From: Acetobacteraceae bacterium
GTDB taxonomy: Bacteria > Pseudomonadota > Alphaproteobacteria > Acetobacterales > Acetobacteraceae
Assembly (NCBI GenBank): GCA_027323595.1
Contig: DAHWBL010000410.1
Coordinates: 1-6,567 of the forward strand
DNA length: 6,567 bases
Reading direction: 5' to 3'
The number at the start of each line of letters is the position of its first letter. Positions within the stretch are counted from its first letter, which is position 1. Positions 5,687-6,567 of this stretch are shown in pieces. The translations under genes and the position numbers were made by a program. Below the pieces are notes generated by a model, which searched no databases, was not told the DNA's origin, and saw only the letters and a program-made list of their open reading frames with translations.

Positions 5687-6567
5687 ATGACCCGTCTTGT
5701 CGCGTCCGCCGTTCGTCTGCGCCAATCCGCCCGGCTCGTTTTGCGCGCGATCCCGCTGGCATTGTGCATCGGCCCGCCGGCGCTGGCGCAGGTGAACTAC
5801 ACCAACGGCACCGGCGCCACCGTCTATGGCGTCACCAATTACGGCGGCGCGCCCAACAATGGTGCCGCCACCTTCATCAACAACAACGTCACCGGCCGCA
5901 ACGACATCCTCTCCAGCCCCGGCGGCGGGTTTCTGACCATCAACCCGGTGATCGGCAACAACATCGCGCAGACCCCGGCCGCGGTGCCGCTGCCGCTCGC
6001 CTCGTTTCAGATCGGCGGCGGCAACGCGAACGGCGCGTTCGGCGCCGGCGCAGTCACCATCACCGGCCCTGGCGTCGGCTTCGCGATCAATGATTCAGGT
6101 ATCGGCGGCGGCTCGGCGTCCTATTCGGTGTCGTCGTGGAGCGCGAACTTCACCGTCGGTGCCGGCGGCTTCAACGGCACGCTGGACAGCGCGCTGGCCA
6201 TCGCCGGAACGCTGGTGTCGGGCGCCGGCGGCAGCGCCGTCGCGGCGTCTCTGGTCACCAGCTACTCGGTCAATAATGGTGCCGCGATCGTTCTCGCCCC
6301 GCTGGTTCTCGCCGCCGCCGGCAACGGCAATTTCGCCGCCAGCGGTGGCGCCGCGGGGCTGGGCTTTGCCAATGCCAACAGCTCGTTCCTGGGCCTGGCG
6401 TTGGACCGCTCCGGCGTCGTCGGGCTCAACGCCGGCGATCTGGTCACGGCGGTCAACACCCTGACCATCGTCGGCGACCCGGCCTCGCTCGACACCATCG
6501 CGCCGGCCGATCTCAACTTCCTCCAATCCCAATATTTCATCAGCCCGACATTCATCCCGCTCGATAA
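5687..6567 (+). CDS. exported Gly/Ala/Asn-rich protein, N-terminal part (3' end outside window)
   Basis: The frame opens at ATG 5687, with AGGGGGG (5677-5683) just upstream, and stays open to the right edge, giving 293 residues without a stop. The family is not recognised. Residues 1-34 form a signal peptide: a long Arg-rich start, a hydrophobic stretch 'AIPLALCIGPPALA' (21-34) and likely cleavage after Ala34 ('ALA|QV'). It is therefore probably exported by the Sec system. The visible mature part is rich in Gly, Ala, Asn, Ser and Thr, with many short alternating stretches such as 'VNYTNGTGATVYGVTNYGG' that suggest beta structure. It contains no Lys, Glu, His or Cys and only two Arg, while Asp is present, so it should be acidic. 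A surface, adhesin-like or autotransporter passenger role would fit, but no anchor or beta-barrel is visible. The codon use is as GC-rich as its neighbours. A promoter and palindrome lie upstream. Confidence 0.8.
   Translation, partial: MTRLVASAVRLRQSARLVLRAIPLALCIGPPALAQVNYTNGTGATVYGVTNYGGAPNNGAATFINNNVTGRNDILSSPGGGFLTINPVIGNNIAQTPAAVPLPLASFQIGGGNANGAFGAGAVTITGPGVGFAINDSGIGGGSASYSVSSWSANFTVGAGGFNGTLDSALAIAGTLVSGAGGSAVAASLVTSYSVNNGAAIVLAPLVLAAAGNGNFAASGGAAGLGFANANSSFLGLALDRSGVVGLNAGDLVTAVNTLTIVGDPASLDTIAPADLNFLQSQYFISPTFIPLD

Noticed and set aside
5687..5767. Lipoprotein signal at 'PLALC' (Cys27) of the exported protein
   Set aside because: The residue before Cys is Leu, not Gly/Ala/Ser as a lipobox needs, and a normal cleavage site 'ALA|QV' follows at residue 34.
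1..6567. CRISPR array, insertion sequence, tRNA or rRNA
   Set aside because: No regular direct repeats, no transposase, no terminal inverted repeats, and no cloverleaf or rRNA-like sequence were seen.

Overview
The window is GC-rich chromosomal DNA with strong G/C bias at third codon positions. It carries housekeeping metabolic genes separated by short AT-richer gaps. The PyrE has the 'VEDLTTDGGSK' form of PRPP loop that I associate with Alphaproteobacteria, and the citrate synthase is the hexameric GltA type. Together these suggest an alphaproteobacterium, plausibly of the Acetobacteraceae/Rhodospirillales kind. That placement rests on protein style and composition, not on a search.

Layout, left to right. 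Positions 1-444 (+) hold the 3' end of a CHAD-domain protein. A gap of about 190 bp with a possible operator leads into gltA (637-1932, +), which ends at a very clear intrinsic terminator (1967-1994). Next is a gap of about 360 bp with two perfect DnaA boxes in the same orientation (2022-2030 and 2041-2049), a GC-rich spacer, then an AT-rich tract containing a 14-bp perfect palindrome. This is the most intriguing part of the window, either an origin-like region or a DnaA-controlled region. An uncharacterised 290-residue protein follows (2359-3231, +). Its tail runs into a convergent small gene (3180-3496, -) that appears to contain a -1 frameshift.

That small gene lies just downstream of a tartrate/D-malate dehydrogenase family gene (3529-4599, -), which is divergent from pyrE (4707-5432, +). 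After pyrE there is a hairpin without a U tract. An AT-rich promoter region follows, with a sigma70-like promoter and a 17-bp palindrome. Last comes an exported Gly/Ala/Asn-rich protein (from 5687, +) that is still open at the right edge.

The genes do not form one pathway: GltA is central carbon metabolism, the dehydrogenase is tartrate/malate catabolism, and PyrE is UMP synthesis. I see no defence system, mobile element, CRISPR array, tRNA or rRNA. The unexplained parts are the DnaA-box gap, the frameshifted small gene, the 290-residue orphan and the exported protein.
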